This document shows, one piece after another, positions 19,883 to 31,462 of a stretch of 64,000 nucleotides of DNA. The stretch is from contig NW_026705302.1 in NCBI RefSeq assembly GCF_029867415.1, positions 1 to 64,000 on the forward strand. The letters are read 5' to 3'. The translations under genes and the position numbers were made by a program. The notes beneath the pieces were generated by a model, which saw nothing but the letters and a program-made list of their open reading frames with translations, did not search any database and was not told the DNA's origin. This stretch comes from Vicia villosa (lineage: Eukaryota > Streptophyta > Magnoliopsida > Fabales > Fabaceae). Positions within the stretch are counted from its first letter, which is position 1. Each line of letters begins with the position of its first letter.

Positions 19883-20235
19883 TTCAAGCTGATTGATGAT
19901 GCTTGGATGCAATTGAAAATTAGGAACATTCACTGATTGTTTGATGATTGTTAGTCTACCACTGGTGTATTTGCAGCGCTATAATTGCCAAGGAGACTCT
20001 CTCGAGGTTCCCTAATCACCGTCCCTGTCTCTGACTCTATATCTGATTTTGAACCTGTATCTGAATGACCAGAATGATGAGAAATTTCTTCCTCTTTTTC
20101 TAGCCCTGGAATAAGCGGTTCTTTGTTTGATTCTTCCAGTCTTGCTTGCTTAGCTTGTCAGAGCCTAGCGTGTAAGGATCTTTTTGGTTCCGCGTCAAAA
20201 GGTAAATCAACTGAGGACTTTCCTCACATACAAAG
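19883..20235 (-). pseudogene. Athila-like gag relic, N-terminal part
   Basis: Continues the minus-strand gag relic across the copia insertion. Reading leftwards it gives VNVPNFQLHPSIINQLE, joining ERKPFTRKVNGDANKHL at the insertion point, a hallmark of Athila-group gag. Farther upstream the reading is degenerate and the exact start is not clear. Confidence 0.7.
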
Positions 20236-20381
20236 ATTAGAACATATTAGTGGAAATTGATTAAAATAAAAATAATAAAGCTAAAAATAAAATTTTAGTT
20301 GACGAGTAACAACATTTTAATTGAACTAAAAAAACTCTATATTTCGGTAGGTGCATGTATGTTTTGGAAATGTGTGACATC
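20236..20381. other. Unassigned AT-rich stretch
   Basis: No motif recognised. Joined to 21452 after removing the solo LTR, it leads into the chromovirus-like LTR tail, so a boundary between the gag relic and that tail lies here. Confidence 0.4.
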
Positions 20382-21451
20382 TGATCAGTAAAATAGCAAG
20401 TGTACTATTTTTCCTCTGTAGCAATAAAGAGGAAACTCGCCGAATGTCGATCTCAAGGACTACGTATCAGTATAGAGCTCATTTCGTGTTCAATTAAACA
20501 AAAACTTAAATTGGAGTTTTGTTGGGATATTGGTAATAAGGAATACGTAAAATAAAGCAAAATATAAAAGTGGCTTTTTAACAAGTATGGGTAATATGGC
20601 AGAGTAGGTGTGTGACCTAGCGATGAAATTTTTAAATCACGAATAATTTGGTTACTATAGGGTATCTCTATTCAAAGGTGATATCTACTATTGTCTAATT
20701 GTACAAAAACCTTAACAGATGTAAATCAGGGACACCCCCTAGCATTGGGGGGTTTAGCTACTCATGCTGTTCAAAGAAAAAAATATATAATAGATACATT
20801 ACAAGATTTAAGATGAAAGTTGTTCTTAAATTGCTTTCGTTCATGAAAACCTTCTTCTCTCCCAAACTCTTGTTTTCTCTAATCTTCAATCGTGTATTCT
20901 CCTCTGGCAAAAAAGTCCTCTAATTCTTCTTCATAACTCATTTAAATATAACACATTCACTTAAGTCTGTTGGAAATACCAAAACCACCCTCGCAGGCCC
21001 AATACTGAACTAATTCATAAAAATATTGAAATCAGCGTCGCAACCCAACACGGGCCATGTCAGGCAACACGGGCACCCGTGTTGGGTCTTTGTCTAGTTA
21101 TTTTTCTTTTATAGTCCCAGAGCGTGCAACACAGCCCGTGTCAGATGACACGGCCACCTGTGTTGCACCACTGCCTTTCCATCTTTTTGAACTCGCCCCA
21201 GGTCTTCCTCCTGACACGGCCCGTGTCAGGTGACACAGCCACCCGTGTCAGGCCTCCTGAAGCATTTTTTTGAACTTCATCGAAAACTTCGAATTTTGCA
21301 TTGATTTGTCCTGACTTATTCACTTGAGCCTAAAAATAATAAAACACACAACCAACACATAAAATGAAGGAGAAAGCAATGAAACACTTGACAGAATAAA
21401 GCAAAGACGACTATAATCAATGGTAAAAAGACGTATAAAAACCACTGATCA
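20382..21451 (-). repeat. Solo LTR, Athila-like (1070 bp)
   Basis: Bounded by an 8-bp perfect inverted repeat, TGATCAGT at 20382 and ACTGATCA ending at 21451, and by the target duplication acatc (20377-20381 and 21452-21456). The minus strand ends with AGTACACTTGCTATTTT-like sequence resembling Athila LTR ends. GC-rich palindromic CACGGG/CCCGTG units lie at about 21040-21265. No internal sequence remains, as expected after LTR-LTR recombination. Confidence 0.85.
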
Positions 21452-21890
21452 ACATCCTATGTGAAAAATATTTGATTTTGTTATATTCATTTTGGGGAAA
21501 TACGGTGTTACTTTAGTGGTATCAGAGCCTAGTTGGTATGTCCGACCAGGTTGTCTAATTTTGTTTATTCCTTAGTACGCGACATGTGTGTGAAAGACTG
21601 TCAGTGCTTGCTTGATTTTCTAACTACTTGTCTGCAGAAGTAGGTTTTAAATAACTAGGGGAGAAGCTTCTGCTTCTCTAATATGTTTTAGTTGTGTCAT
21701 GTTGGTCTCGTGTGCTACTGATCGCAAAAGTGCAAGTCTTGTTGCGATGGTCTTGTTTCATGACCCTGAAGAGAGTAAGGATTCAATATTCTTGTCTGAT
21801 GGCGATGGTGTTGTTTCATGACTCTGAAGAGAGTACGAAACATGCAACAAGACAGATTCACTGAGAATCCGGGTTTTTCCTCACAGTCTG
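21452..21890 (+). mobile_element. Chromovirus-like LTR end, PBS and leader (fragment)
   Basis: TGGTATCAGAGCC at 21517-21529 is a tRNA-Met primer binding site, preceded by an LTR-like tail (GGTGTTAC at 21504). The leader CTAGTTGGTATGTCCGACC style is common in Tekay-type chromoviruses. A roughly 30-bp word around GTTTCATGAC.CTGAAGAGAG is repeated at about 21750 and 21812. No gag follows. Confidence 0.6.
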
Positions 21891-23266
21891 GTACAAGTAA
21901 AAAATAAGGGCAATATCACCATTGGTAGTCCCTTAACTATCCAACGAGATAGAAAAACATGCAGGCTCACAGCCAACGACAAACAAGTACAGTTCCACGA
22001 CTTACGACTTATGGCGGCCATGCTGCTTACCTCAGGCAAGTCTTACGCGCGCTAAAAGATCTCCAATATGTTAACGGCTAGTGGAGAAACGCCCTAAAAG
22101 ATCTCCACATGCACATTGCAACGGTATCAAGTGTTCTTGCGATTTACCCCCTAATAGCCTAGGCCTACTCCGATTCAAGCATATGCAAACACAATCATGC
22201 CACACAAGCAAGAGTCTACGAACGTTCAACCGAAACGAACGAGAACAACAATAATCATGCCACAATATAATCCACACAATTGCATTTCTCAAGCATACAT
22301 GCATACAATTAGGATAATGATCATATCATAGCATACCATACATCCCAAAAGGTTACTAAGGCATAGTATTCAATCATAATAAGGTAGGTTATTGGATTAT
22401 CTTTCACACCGCATCTGACGGGGATGCGTTTCGAGTTACCAATCTCAAGTTATGCTAAATTTAGTGTTATTACACTTTGCTGCCAGGAGGAGTTCACAAC
22501 GCGAACTTCTATTCGCTACAGCGAACCCAAACAGTAGTAAAACTCTCTTCAGCACAAGCAAGTTTGCTACAGTGAACTGCCAGCAAAGCCCCGATTCGCT
22601 ACAGCGAACAGTAGCGAGCTCTAGCGAATAAATCAAAGATTTACTCCCAGACTTTCGCTACTAGTTCGCTATGTGAACTCTGCAGCATTCAGAAAAACCA
22701 GAAAACGCAAAGTACACAACCAGTCCCCAAAATCCCAAATTTCCAACATGCACTCACCATGAACATCATATTATACGAAATTGGGTTAGTTGCATACAAT
22801 ATTGCATCAATTGTAGCATAATCATGCACTAGGGAGGATCATAGGACAATTATATCACATAATCTCACTAACCCTTGTCCCCAAACATACAATTTCATAA
22901 ACCCAATTCCTACTCAAGTTCCTATCTATGAGACTCACCTTGGAATAATAGAGATTAAGATGAAGCTCATGCTGCCATTGAACTCGTCTCTTGGTCAAAA
23001 CTTCACCTCCTTCTTCATCAAATCCGTAACCACACTCATACCCATATTCAGCATGAATCACCAATTTTCAAACTCGATTTTCTCCTTCAATAAAACACTT
23101 CCAGGAACTAATTAATATATCAAATTGAAGGGAATTTCCGGTAGAATCCAAAACTTCAAGAATTACCTCATTTGGAGTTGTGAGCAGAAAGTTATGGCTG
23201 ATTTAGTGGAGGCTGTCCATGAGTTGCGAAAATGGAGAAGATGGAGATGAATATGAGTTTCTATTC

Positions 23267-23316
<50 letters not shown>

Positions 23317-23579
23317 ACTCATAAAATATGGTCCATAAGCCAAACAAACCCTTAAGTTCATGCAAATAGAATCCAATATCCCTTATGCCCTCCAACTAAT
23401 CCATATTTACCACTTTTCCATTGGTTACATTCCAACTAATCCACTTAATCACATATGGTCACACTTAGTATATAGGTATACTTTCTACTCATCCAATTGG
23501 AATAAGACCAATGTATCATCTAATTATTATTTAACCAATTAAATGATAATTACCGGTATCGAAAGATCGAGGTATTACA
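21891..23579 (-). mobile_element. Chromovirus-like LTR on minus strand (degenerate)
   Basis: On the minus strand an LTR start TGTAATACC lies at 23579, directly after polypurine TTAAAGGGGAA (23580-23590). The LTR carries several GTTCGCTACAGCGAAC-type palindromes (about 22495-22680) and a (TC)n tract at 23271-23314. Its other end is not clear, somewhere near 21860-21900. Confidence 0.5.
23271..23314 (+). repeat. (TC)n microsatellite
   Basis: 22 perfect TC units. Confidence 0.98.
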
Positions 23580-24284
23580 TTCCCCTTTAAATAGAATTCG
23601 TCCTCGAATTCTTTCTGATCACCACGAAAACAAACTCTCCAAGTTTATCCCAATAGTGGGATGGAATGTTCCTTACATTCCTCCTTTAGATAACATCACT
23701 ACTCTTCTTGAGTGTTGTTCCACTCGAGGAAATATAATCCGCTAATACACTTGGGTTCTACCGTTCATGGTCAGAAACTCAAATCCTCACGCAACACATC
23801 CCTTTAGTCAATTCGTCTTGACATACTTGATAAAAGGTCCTTTCGAGGTCCTAGACCTCCACTATGCTACACTAGATTTCCTTAACTTCAGAAATCCTAG
23901 TAATCCACTCACGTCGAATATCCACCCTTCAATCTCTGATGTGCTCGCCCTTGTTCAACACACGTTACTAATTCCCTCAGCTCCTTGAACCACTTCCCAT
24001 TCAAGAATTCTTGCCACAATGTTCCTTTTCTGCGGTGACACTTTGAATTACCATTCACACGAGTCCATACAACGTCACCCAGATGATTGCCAAATTCCTT
24101 GGTCTTAACTCCTAACTTCCGATGCTCGGGATGGTTGTTCCAAGTTTACCTTTACTCATACTATCAAGGCTCCTTACTTCGATCCTCATTTTGGTCTTAG
24201 AGGTAACAATCGTCACTCCATGCCACAATGGTGTAATATTCCACAACTATAGCCTTGATATTCAACAACTTTGCACAAGGTCCC
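23580..24284 (-). pseudogene. Degenerate 3' end of minus-strand chromovirus
   Basis: On the minus strand, GAATTCGAGGACGAATTC followed by a polypurine tract is the usual sequence at the end of Tekay-type chromoviruses. No intact pol frame is left; integrase and chromodomain motifs are not seen. Confidence 0.45.
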
Positions 24285-24520
24285 TGTAATACGGTGAACT
24301 GACTTTATTCAAAATGTCGCGGATAGCAAGAGTCGCCACCGACTTTTATTTTATCCAAATTAATGAAAGGCTAAAAGAACAAAAAAAACCTTTTAAAAGA
24401 AAACTGAGTTCGGGGGGTAGTTTATACAAAGGGAAGGTGTAAGGCACCCTTTGCATCCATGGTTTTCCACGGGCTCTTAATTGCTTTGCTCTTTTTATTT
24501 TCAAAAGTTTAGAAATGTAG
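24285..24520 (-). mobile_element. Ogre-type LTR end F (minus strand, truncated)
   Basis: The first 236 bp are the inverse of an Ogre LTR end, closely related to the end of LTR A (GTTCACCGTATTACA). It includes a PBS-like GAGTCGCCA (24330-24338) and the double hairpin (24424-24472). Element E interrupts it at 24521; the rest should lie right of the window. Candidate target duplication gtccc at 24280. Confidence 0.85.
24424..24472 (-). promoter_or_regulatory. U5 double hairpin in F
   Basis: Plus-strand stems are ATACAAAGGG (24424-24433) with CCCTTTGCAT (24447-24456), and CCATGG (24457-24462) with CCACGG (24467-24472). In the sense RNA each stem keeps pairing with one G-U wobble. Confidence 0.7.
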
Positions 24521-26072
24521 TGTCATACCCTAATTTTGACCTCCCCCTGAGATGTCACATTTCCAGACTTTTCATCATATTCAAAACAGATACTCAGAGC
24601 AGTCACTTATTCATTTGGTATTTAATCGAGGATGTTCAAGGACAAAAGAGCACATGCAAAGGATCAATCAATAAAAGGAATAGTCTCCAATACAATCATA
24701 GGACTCAAAATCTTCATTCTATTCACCTATGATTGATTAGACACCAGTCATCAAGACTCAGGTTTGCTCAGTTCACCAGACTAGGGTTTTGAGCCCGTCA
24801 AGGATTAAAATCAGGGACCACATTTGGGAAACCCTAAGGAGCTTTAAGACATCTATCAAATGGTTCAATCATCTTCAAATTATTCAAATGACAATACCCT
24901 TAGGACATTACACTTCAATTCAGGATCTACAGTCATCAGTTTCATCTGGTCGACAATTAGGGTTTCAGACCTAATTCACTTGCACAGTTGAATTTTAATC
25001 AGGACATGGATCCACAAATTAAAACATGGCTCAATAACTTCTATTACCTCAATATAATCCATTCATATCATTCATTTGGGGAGGAGAGCTTGATTCAACA
25101 CAAAAGTCCAAAATTTCACTTTATCTGGAAAAAGTCAACTATACAAGATCACCTTTGACTTTTAGGGTTTTTGGTCAAACCATGACTTTTAAGGACCAAT
25201 ATCATCAATATATGATTATTGAAGTCATTTGGCTAAAGAAAATCAAGAAAATTCATCAAGGATCAAAAAGTCAACAAAAGTCAAACTAAGTGCATTTTGA
25301 CCTAGTTCATGGATCTCAAAATTTCACCTACACAACTCAAAAAACTTCCAACATGAAAGTTGTAGATCTCATGAAATAAAACAACTTCTTACAATGCAAC
25401 TTTTTTCAAGAGATCAATCATTTGAGAGATTTAGGCTTTGGAAGTTATAGGTCATGAAAACAGAGAAAAAATTCTAAGTGTTTTTAACCTAGTTTTCTTC
25501 CAACTTCAGGCCCATTTTTCACAAATTTCCCAAATGATTCTGAAGAAACCCCAAACTAATGAATTGAAGTAGATGTTTAGGGCTTTCCAAATTGTGCTAA
25601 ATCTTCTCCAAATTCATTTTGAGCTAGGAGTTATGATGGTCCAAAGTCAGGCCCATGGAGTAAAATTTCAAGACATGACCAACTTTGGTTTTGACCAAAT
25701 TATGCAAATGCCTACACTAATTGGTGCCTCTAAACTTCAGAAACATTATGAGGGATAGGATGGAATCATTTGCATCATTGCACAAATATTTGAAGAGAAT
25801 ATTCCAAAACCAAAACATATGATTATGTAATCATTACATTTGTTAATTTATGGAAAATGGTGATTCATCAATTGGAATCTTTTCTAAGCCAATTATAACT
25901 CTCCTCTGCATCAGAATTGTCCCCTAAGATCACAAGAGATCAATGGATGGGGAGCTAGCTTGAAAATGCAATGATCACATCTTGATATTCTTTGAAATTT
26001 CTTCATGCCTAAGAAACCAAAACTACTTCACTAAGAAAGCTCTCTACATCCAAATGCTCTGAACCTTTTGCC

Positions 26073-26080
26073 TATAAATA
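26073..26080 (+). promoter_or_regulatory. TATA box of LTR E
   Basis: TATAAATA followed by GAAGAGCCC and a C/T-rich leader, 1.55 kb after the LTR start. Confidence 0.65.
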
Positions 26081-27028
26081 GAAGAGCCCTCCTCAGTATT
26101 CAACACACCAAAGCAACTCTACTTCTTACTTTCTCTTTCTCTCCCTCATGCTTATGGTTTTCAAAAGTTCTTTTGCAAGAAGAATCGATTTCTTCAAACC
26201 AGAGCTCTTCTTTTAAAAGTAAGCATTCTAACATCTCAAGGAGGTTCATTAGAAGTGATCCAAGCACCTGGATCACTTCTGTAAGTGGAGGAGCACCATA
26301 GTCACTTCCATTTTGAAGCTCGAGCAGTTGGAGGTCTGTAGCACAATTTAGGAGGTGTCAAGCAAGTCCAAGCATCCAAACAGGTTCCTTAGGGTGTAGT
26401 GAAGCTATCCAGATGGTCGCAGCTCATCTGTAAGTACAGAATCCTCAACCTCCATGTTCACTTGAAGCTCAAATCGAGGGAGTCGAGCAGGGCAATTCTG
26501 AAGCATTCAAGTTGCAATAAGCATTCAGTTAGCATCACTGAGTCCCCAGGAAGCTTTTAGGATCATTCAGCCATAGCCAGAAGTTCTCCACCATAGCCAT
26601 CGACCTCCATTTTCAGAGGTATTTTTATAAACTCTAACACTCATATTTAAGTACTCTTCTTGATATATCTCGATACCAATTTGTTCAGCATCATCAGAGG
26701 ATTAAAAACCCTCTATCATCATTCATTTATTCATCTTCTTCATCATTTAATTTTAAAATTAGGGTTTATGTGTTCTTCGTGTTCATACTGAAATTCGTTA
26801 GTTACACTTAGAATAAATGAATTCTGAAATCATGATCATGTTCCTCGTCCAAAAACGAGCCAAATTGATGTTTACATTATACCATTTGGTTGAGAAACTA
26901 GAGAGTTAGAAATTTAAATTCTCACGAGCTCAAGGAAGAAGATGACAATGGTGGCGCGCAAGTTTGAATCTCCTAGGCATTTTTAAAATAAAACTAATTC
27001 AGTGTGGTTATATTGCAAACTGAGCGCG

Positions 27029-27107
27029 TAGCTCAGTTGGCAAGGTTTTGTGAAAAGGTTTTAAGGGCGTGGGTTCGAGCCTTGCTAGGGCCAAAACCAA
27101 TTTTTTT
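27029..27107 (+). ncRNA. tRNA-like Pol III block in LTR E
   Basis: TAGCTCAGTTGG (27029-27040) matches a tRNA A box, and GGTTCGAGCC (27072-27081) matches a B box 31 bp later. A T7 run (27101-27107) could stop Pol III. Acceptor and D-stem pairing is poor, so this is not a normal tRNA gene; it may be a decayed tRNA or SINE head. Confidence 0.45.
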
Positions 27108-27637
27108 ACCACTTTTCTTCTCTAATTTCTTCATAACTTAAACCATTTAATTCACCTATCAAAATAATTCATTTTAATTTCATTTTTCACACACTTGTCA
27201 ATTAATATATCTATTTTATGAACAATCAAAAAAATCACAAAAATATTATTTATTTCATGTGTTTTTAATAGGTTTAAAATGGTGTATTTTTAGTGTTTTT
27301 TTTAATACTTCAAATATATGTTTTCATTTGTTTTTAACCTAATTATTATATGAATAATTTTATGATAAAACCCTAAGTCATTTAGGTCATATTTAAGTAT
27401 AGATTTTACCTTTACTTTAATTAAGTTGACTTTTGTCAATTTTCAAAACTTGTTTTCAAACTTCGAATAAACAGATGGTAAAGGTTTTCAGACGACAAAA
27501 CCTTGTATCATTTCGAATCATTTTCAACTGTTCTTTTCATAAACAGTAAATCATTTCTTAGTCTGATTTTCACAACTGTATTTACAAAATCTTCTCATCT
27601 GTTTTCAAAACATTCTTCTGGTATTTGAAGGGCATAA

Positions 27638-28110
27638 TTCCCGGTGAAACTCTTCAGATACCTATGTGACCTAAGGTCCATCTTCACTTCTTCTGTTTTC
27701 AAAAACCTTTAACTGTTTATAATAAATATTCAACTGTTATCAATAAAACAACAAAATTGCTGGTGAGGCTTTGTATATACTTCTTCAAAGGCCTCCACTC
27801 CATCCAGGTTAGGCTTTATAGCTTTCAATTTATAAGCTTTCATTTAAATTATTGTCAAATATAAACTATATATATACTGTTTAGAACTACGTCTGAGTGC
27901 AACCTTAGGACAGTTAAACTATATATATATTATAGGAATATGGTCTAGGATTGAGAATGTCTTCCCGGTGAAGGCTCTTTCCTAATTAGAGATCTTTAGT
28001 TCAAAACCTCAAGATGAATTATTCCCGGTGAAACATCTTGAAAAAGCCTTAGAACCCAAACTAGGACACATCCACCCAAGAGGAATTATTCCCGGTGAAA
28101 CCTCTTACCC
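27638..28110 (+). repeat. Dispersed TTCCCGGTGAAAC repeats
   Basis: TTCCCGGTGAA-type words at about 27640, 27963, 28022 and 28089, each followed by CTCTT- or CATCTT-like sequence, within otherwise unique DNA. Confidence 0.7.
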
Positions 28111-28574
28111 ATTTGCTTAGAGCCAAAATAAGTTCAAAACTACATAGCTTTCTCTTGTGCTATAACAAGGACCCTCGATGACCCTTGATTAGCCTCCTCT
28201 TGGGCTTTGTACAATGACCCACAGGCTTCTTAAAAGCATTCCCAGCTTCCTCTTGAGCTTGTATACAAGGACCCACCAGGTTTCTTATAAACATAGGAAC
28301 AGGTCTTTAGTCACCTTTTAGCCTACCCTGGCGAGTTTCTTCCACTCTTCAAACCAGACTTTAAACAAGCTAAGATTGTCTCAATCTCAGTATTGAGTTC
28401 ACCTTTTGGAATGAGAGACATGGACAATCTCTGTCACCTTTATCCTCCAATCTTCAACATAATTTTCCTTAGCAGAGTCTAGGTTCTATAACTGTTTATC
28501 CTTAGTCAGTGTCAGCCTTAATCTTGGGCTTTAAACAAGAAGTCTCAAATAGTTAATCATTCTGCCATCATCAA

Positions 28575-28810
28575 AAATCCCTGGAAAGGGTCAGCCTCCA
28601 TTCATTCCTACATTTTTAACAAAACCCCTGGAAAGGGTTAGCCTCCAAAATCACTCCTTTAAATCCAAATTCCCTGGAAAGGGTTAGATTCCAAAAATTA
28701 AACTTTCAAAAGATAATCTCACCAGCTGAGTCAAAACCCCTGGAAAGGGTTAGCCTCCAAAATCAGTCCTCTAAAGTCATAATTCCCTGGAAAGGGTTAG
28801 CTTTCAAAAT
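28575..28810 (+). repeat. CCCTGGAAAGGGTTAG repeat field
   Basis: Five copies of CCCTGGAAAGGGT(T/C)AG followed mostly by CCTCCAAAATC, at about 28579, 28626, 28672, 28738 and 28785, spaced 46-66 bp. Confidence 0.85.
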
Positions 28811-28984
28811 TTAGCTTTTAAAAGACAAATTCCCCAGTAGAGTCCATCTTCAAACCTGGGTCTTTCATCCATCAATTCCTGTTTAACAAAAGCACAATCC
28901 TCAGTAGGGTCAACCTCTAGGATAATCCTCATCAGAGTCAAAATCCCCTCTGAGTCAAAGATCCCACACTGGTAGATCTTTCCC

Positions 28985-29360
28985 ACTTTAAAAAGCCAGC
29001 CTCAACCTTGGGATTTGTACAAGGCACATACCCCCCTTAGAGTCAAAACCCTTATAGGTATTCCGCTAGAGAGTCAGCCATAACCTTGGGCTTTGTACAA
29101 GGCAGATAATAGAGTCTCCCCAGTAAGTCTTTCACCTTCAAGTAGCCACAACCTTGGGCTTTGTACAAGGCATATAAACCATATTCCCTGTGTCAAAAGA
29201 TTTCTAACCTTTAGGATCTTTTCCCCATAAAGTCAATCCATATTCAGTTTCTCTAAGAGTCCGCCACAACCTTGGGCTTCATACAAGGCAACAAATAAAT
29301 AATATATTCCCCAATAAAGAGTCAGCCTTAATTATGGGCTTTGTACAGAACACAAATCTC
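28985..29360 (+). repeat. CTTGGGCTTTGTACAAGG repeat field
   Basis: Repeated ACAACCTTGGGCTTTGTACA words at about 29007, 29080, 29150 and 29270 with variants. The core CTTG..TACAAGG is near-palindromic. Related forms begin at about 28140 and 28200. Confidence 0.75.
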
Positions 29361-29427
29361 TTCAGTTAATTCCCAGTAAAGTCATTTCCTAGAGTCATTA
29401 AAAATCAATCAAAAGCCTCAAGCTTGG

Positions 29428-30205
29428 TGTTATACCCCAAAATTTACCCGCATCTTTTTTCAAGAAAACTTCAATCTAAAAATTAAGAGTTTCATATAAT
29501 CTTGGATTTTCACATCCTGATTTATGAATACTTGATTTTTTTAGAATTTTTTCTTATACAGTATTTTGGCTTGCTGTTGAATTTATTCTTACGCAAACGC
29601 CAAGTACTGTCTATTGCTTCACACACGCTATTTATTTGATATTTGTTTACAGATAAATAGTACTGACGCAATTGGTACATAACTAAATCTTTTGCAGGCG
29701 CAGAGTCCGGGATTCAGACTGTACTGGTAAACAAGTAAATTATTACTAATTTTTGTTTCCCACAAACTTTTGTACTATATTCCATTATTTTCAAAATCTC
29801 TTTTCAAATCTCTTTTTCAAAAATCAAATCTTAACTTTATTCTACACATCTCTCTTTTTCCCAACACTATCATACACTTTCTTTCAAATCTTACTTCCAC
29901 TCAAATTTTCCTTTTGTACGGAATCACTTCATTCCCCAACGTCTCTATCCTTCTTTTCATTCTTTAAATACCTCTCATTTTTCCCATAAAATCTCACATC
30001 AAAATTCTAAATCATTTCTCAAATTTCTACTTCATATCCATTCTCTCTTCCTCCCCGACAAAATGGCGAAGCGGATGGAAACATGTTTTCTTATGGTCAT
30101 CACCATTGCTACGGTGATCATGTCCTTCTTCTGTCTGCATAGTCCTGAAAAATGTGGACCTGCGATGGTTACACTCCCGATCATCTATTTTCTGTTGGTC
30201 ATAGC
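29428..30205 (+). mobile_element. Ogre LTR A2, first 778 bp
   Basis: Starts TGTTATACCCC and aligns along its length with the start of LTR A (4669 onward), with many substitutions and small indels. No polypurine tract precedes it, so it is the 5' end of an insertion into E. B interrupts it at 30206, inside the micro-ORF copy. Confidence 0.88.
30063..30205 (+). pseudogene. Second copy of LTR micro-ORF, cut by element B
   Basis: ATG at 30063; 48 codons align without indel to the 55-codon ORF at 5286. Shared words include VITIATVIM, FFCLHSPE, CGPAMV and LPIIY. The last codons were separated by insertion of B, which adds a foreign tail before a stop. Before that insertion the frame was apparently open. 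Confidence 0.55.
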
Positions 30206-30468
30206 TGTCATACCCCAATTTTTGACCCTAAGATCACGCATCATTTGCATACCAATCATCAATCAAGAAGTTTTAACCTAGATCTCTACTTGCAATGCTG
30301 TGCTCAATTCATCTGCAAAGGAATCATCGAGCACCCATGTTTTAGTTTGTATATATTCCTTTACTAACCAAAATACCAAAAATATTGCCTTGTGCTCTTG
30401 TATGTTTGTGTTTTGTAGGTACCAAGTCAAAATACCCATCAAAGGAGCATTTTTCAACATTTTCACTA

Positions 30469-30650
30469 TGCAAATCGATTTGCATAAGGTGTAAATCGAT
30501 TTACACAACTGTTTCTGCACCAGATTTGCTTCTGCCATCAGTGCAAATCGATTTGCATAAGACAGCAATCGATTTGCATAACTGTTTTTGCCCCAGATTT
30601 TGCCTTTTTCAGCCATGTAAATAGATTTGCATAATGTGCAAATCGATTGC
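30469..30650 (+). repeat. ATCGAT palindrome cluster, upstream
   Basis: Includes the perfect palindromes TGCAAATCGATTTGCA (30469-30484 and 30542-30557) and GTGTAAATCGATTTACAC (30489-30506), plus imperfect copies to 30650. The cluster recurs at 40681-40862. Confidence 0.9.
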
Positions 30651-30891
30651 ACCAGCACGAATTTGGAAAAATGAAGGCAAATTTCAGCTTTTTGAGGTGT
30701 TGACATCATTTGCAAGCATGGGAAGCATGACTTGGTTCTTACATTTGATTTCCTACATCATCTAATCATGTACCCTCATGTGATTGCATCAAGACCATTG
30801 GATTCCATTTTTGGCTCCAAATCACTTTTCCAAGCCTAATTCTATTTTCCAATCCTAACTCCAAGCCACAAAATTTCCCAAGCCTAAGTGC

Positions 30892-30899
30892 TATAAATT
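30892..30899 (+). promoter_or_regulatory. TATA box of LTR B
   Basis: TATAAATT within GTGCTATAAATTGAGGCAC, with a downstream C/T-rich leader; repeated at about 41104 in the second LTR. Confidence 0.65.
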
Positions 30900-31346
30900 G
30901 AGGCACTCCCCTCTTCATTTTTCAAGCTTTGATAGCCAAGAAACTTATTGCAAATTCTCTCCTCACCTCTTCCAAACCCATCACTCAAAGCTCTTTCTCT
31001 TCCACACAAATTAGTGAGTCACATCTTGAACCTCACTAATTTAGAGCTAAACCTCAACATAAACACTAGTTTCCTCATCAATTGTGAGAGATCAAGGCTT
31101 GTGGTTGTGTGTTCTTGAAGAAGACTCAAAGTTTGTGAAGATTTGGTAAAATTCTAGATCCTTTTCATGATCCAAGATGTGATCCTTTGTTGTTTATGCT
31201 TGATGCACCTTTGGTGCTATATTGATGAGATTTGCTTGCTTACTTGATACATTTTCGTGCACAAATTGATCCAAGATCACAAGGTGTTTGGTTTTATGTT
31301 TAAACAAGTTTCCTTCTCTTTATTTGCTGTTTTTTTGAAAACTGTG

Positions 31347-31462
31347 TTGTGCAAATCGATTTACATCTGGTGCAAATCAATTTACACAACTGAAAACTGC
31401 GCAGATTTTGAAAACAGAGTTATGCAAATCGATTTACACTCTGTGCAAATCGATTTACACTG
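31347..31462 (+). repeat. ATCGAT palindrome cluster, downstream
   Basis: Four AAATCRATTTACA words arranged in two pairs. The second LTR (46071-46160) lacks one unit of about 22 bp. Confidence 0.85.

Larger units (their letters stand above)
24521..29427 (+). mobile_element. Ogre/Tat-type element E, LTR (interrupted)
   Basis: Starts TGTCATACCCTAATTTTGACC-like (first 11 bases TGTCATACCCT), related to LTR B. TATAAATA at 26073 within CCTATAAATAGAAGAGCCC. A tRNA-like block is at 27029-27107, and several short-repeat fields lie at 27638-29400. I find no terminal TGGCGACT module or PBS in these 4.9 kb, so it is probably all LTR, or LTR plus rearranged sequence. A2 interrupts it at 29428. No coding region is seen. 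Confidence 0.65.

Noticed and set aside
20382..21451. 5' LTR of the minus-strand Athila-like gag relic
   Set aside because: Target duplication acatc flanks it on both sides and no PBS follows, so it is a separate solo LTR.
27029..27107. Functional tRNA gene
   Set aside because: A and B boxes are present but acceptor, D and anticodon stems do not pair properly.
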